The position numbers and the translations under genes are program-made. Below, piece after piece: positions 63,170 through 64,000 of a stretch of 64,000 nt of DNA; positions within the stretch are counted from its first letter, which is position 1, and each line of letters opens with the position of its first letter. A model generated the notes under the pieces. It did not search any database. It saw only the letters and a program-made list of their open reading frames with translations, and had not been told where the DNA came from. This DNA is from Symsagittifera roscoffensis (lineage: Eukaryota > Xenacoelomorpha > Acoela > Convolutidae). The stretch covers positions 27,530,318 through 27,594,317 of the forward strand of contig NC_087068.1 in NCBI RefSeq assembly GCF_963678635.1, in the 5' to 3' direction.

Positions 63170-64000
63170 ATGAAGGCCTTTTCAGTCGTATTCGAACGAC
63201 TTTGAAGACTTTTGTAAAAAAAAAAATCTCAGTATCGAAAAAAAACTTAGTTTTTGATTTTTGCTGTATTTTCGAGCGAATAAAGTGGGCGAGCAGGCTT
63301 ATTTTTTTGTCAACCAAATCAGCCACCACGAATAATTACCGGATTATGTGAAATAAAATATTATAATGAAGCCCTTTCAACCCTAATTCGAACAACGTTT
63401 CGGAAATTTCAAAAGTTGTCCCAGTGTCGATGAAAATTTTTGAGATTCAGTTCAATTGCGAGCGAATAAAGAAAGCGAGCAGGCTGAATAAAGTAAGATA
63501 AGCTGCAAATTGTTTGTTTTACTCCATGATAATTAACTTATTTTAAAGTTTTTTAGCGCCATATTGGTAATAAAAACTTCAAGAATACAAAATGTATTAT
63601 GAAAAACAATAATTTTCCAACTTTTCAATTTTTTTCATACATTTTTCTGTTTTCGTAATATTTTTTGACAGAAATTGCTGCTTAATTTGCTTATGTTTTT
63701 GTGCATGTCGCGTTTGTGTAAGTTATAGGCTTTTGTCTGATCCTTATCGCACCATGCAGAAAAAAAACGACATTAATTTGAAAAAAAAACAGAAATAGTT
63801 TTCTATGTGTTTTTCAAAGGCAATGGTCGATTTATTCTTTGCATCTTGCACAGCAACGGGCAATTCTTGTTATATTCTTGTTATACAGTCTATGAGTTCT
63901 ATAAAAGTTTTTGAGCAGTTGATTGCAAATTGTATTATTTTTGAGTGGATAATTTTTTCATCAACTGGGGTTTTCGCCTATTTTAGTCTGCTCATCTTGT
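63170..64000. repeat. Interspersed repeat, related to 26300-26760 and 21056-21500
   Basis: Two successive sub-copies, each starting near 'aaggccttttcagtcgtatt' (63172) and 'aagccctttcaaccctaatt' (63369), with 'gcgaataaagtgggcgagc' and 'gcgaataaagaaagcgagc'. Then 'ttttagcgccatattggtaa' and, near 63850, 'ttgcacagcaacgggcaatt', which matches the ORF-bearing part of the other copies. It runs off the end of the window. Confidence 0.5.

Overview
The window is animal nuclear DNA. It is AT-rich, its genes are broken into many small exons by GT-AG introns of roughly 0.3-4 kb, polyadenylation signals follow the stop codons, and most of the remaining sequence is short interspersed mobile DNA. The three recognisable genes are metazoan: an ankyrin-repeat co-regulator of the ANKRD11/ANKRD12 family, the tRNA methylthiotransferase CDKAL1 and the membrane protein TMEM205. 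Helitrons, hAT-type MITEs, foldback elements and several tRNA-related SINEs suggest an invertebrate. Every visible start codon lies just behind a 3' splice site, which could mean spliced-leader trans-splicing (as in tunicates and some other lineages) or simply 5' UTR introns. The sequence does not settle the phylum.

Layout. 1-5765: repeats only. 5766-6015: last exon of an unrecognised upstream gene. 6645-8261: a small, probably secretory-pathway type I membrane protein. 8344-9771: two palindromic foldback elements side by side. 10440-11660: decayed LINE reverse transcriptase on the minus strand. 12972-13247 and 15195-15785: two small acidic single-exon ORFs separated by MITE debris. 17850-18094: a second LINE fragment. 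19320-39982: the ANKRD11/12-like gene, 11 coding exons and 2031 predicted residues, with every intron phase matching. 41588-48510: CDKAL1, five coding exons and 578 residues. 55182-57757: TMEM205, three coding exons and 194 residues. 58394-63163: two non-autonomous Helitrons with internal minisatellites.

All supported genes lie on the plus strand. Their known roles (chromatin regulation, tRNA A37 modification, a membrane protein) give no sign of a shared pathway, so the arrangement looks like ordinary synteny. The only close spacing is between the gene ending at 6015 and the one starting at 6645. Mobile DNA dominates introns and intergenic space. The commonest family is a MITE-like repeat of about 0.5 kb whose ends are inverted copies of AAGAGTCAATGAACG; its 3' end often lies 20-130 bp upstream of a coding exon. 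Exon boundaries were read by eye from splice consensus and reading phase, without transcript data; repeat boundaries are approximate unless target-site duplications are stated.
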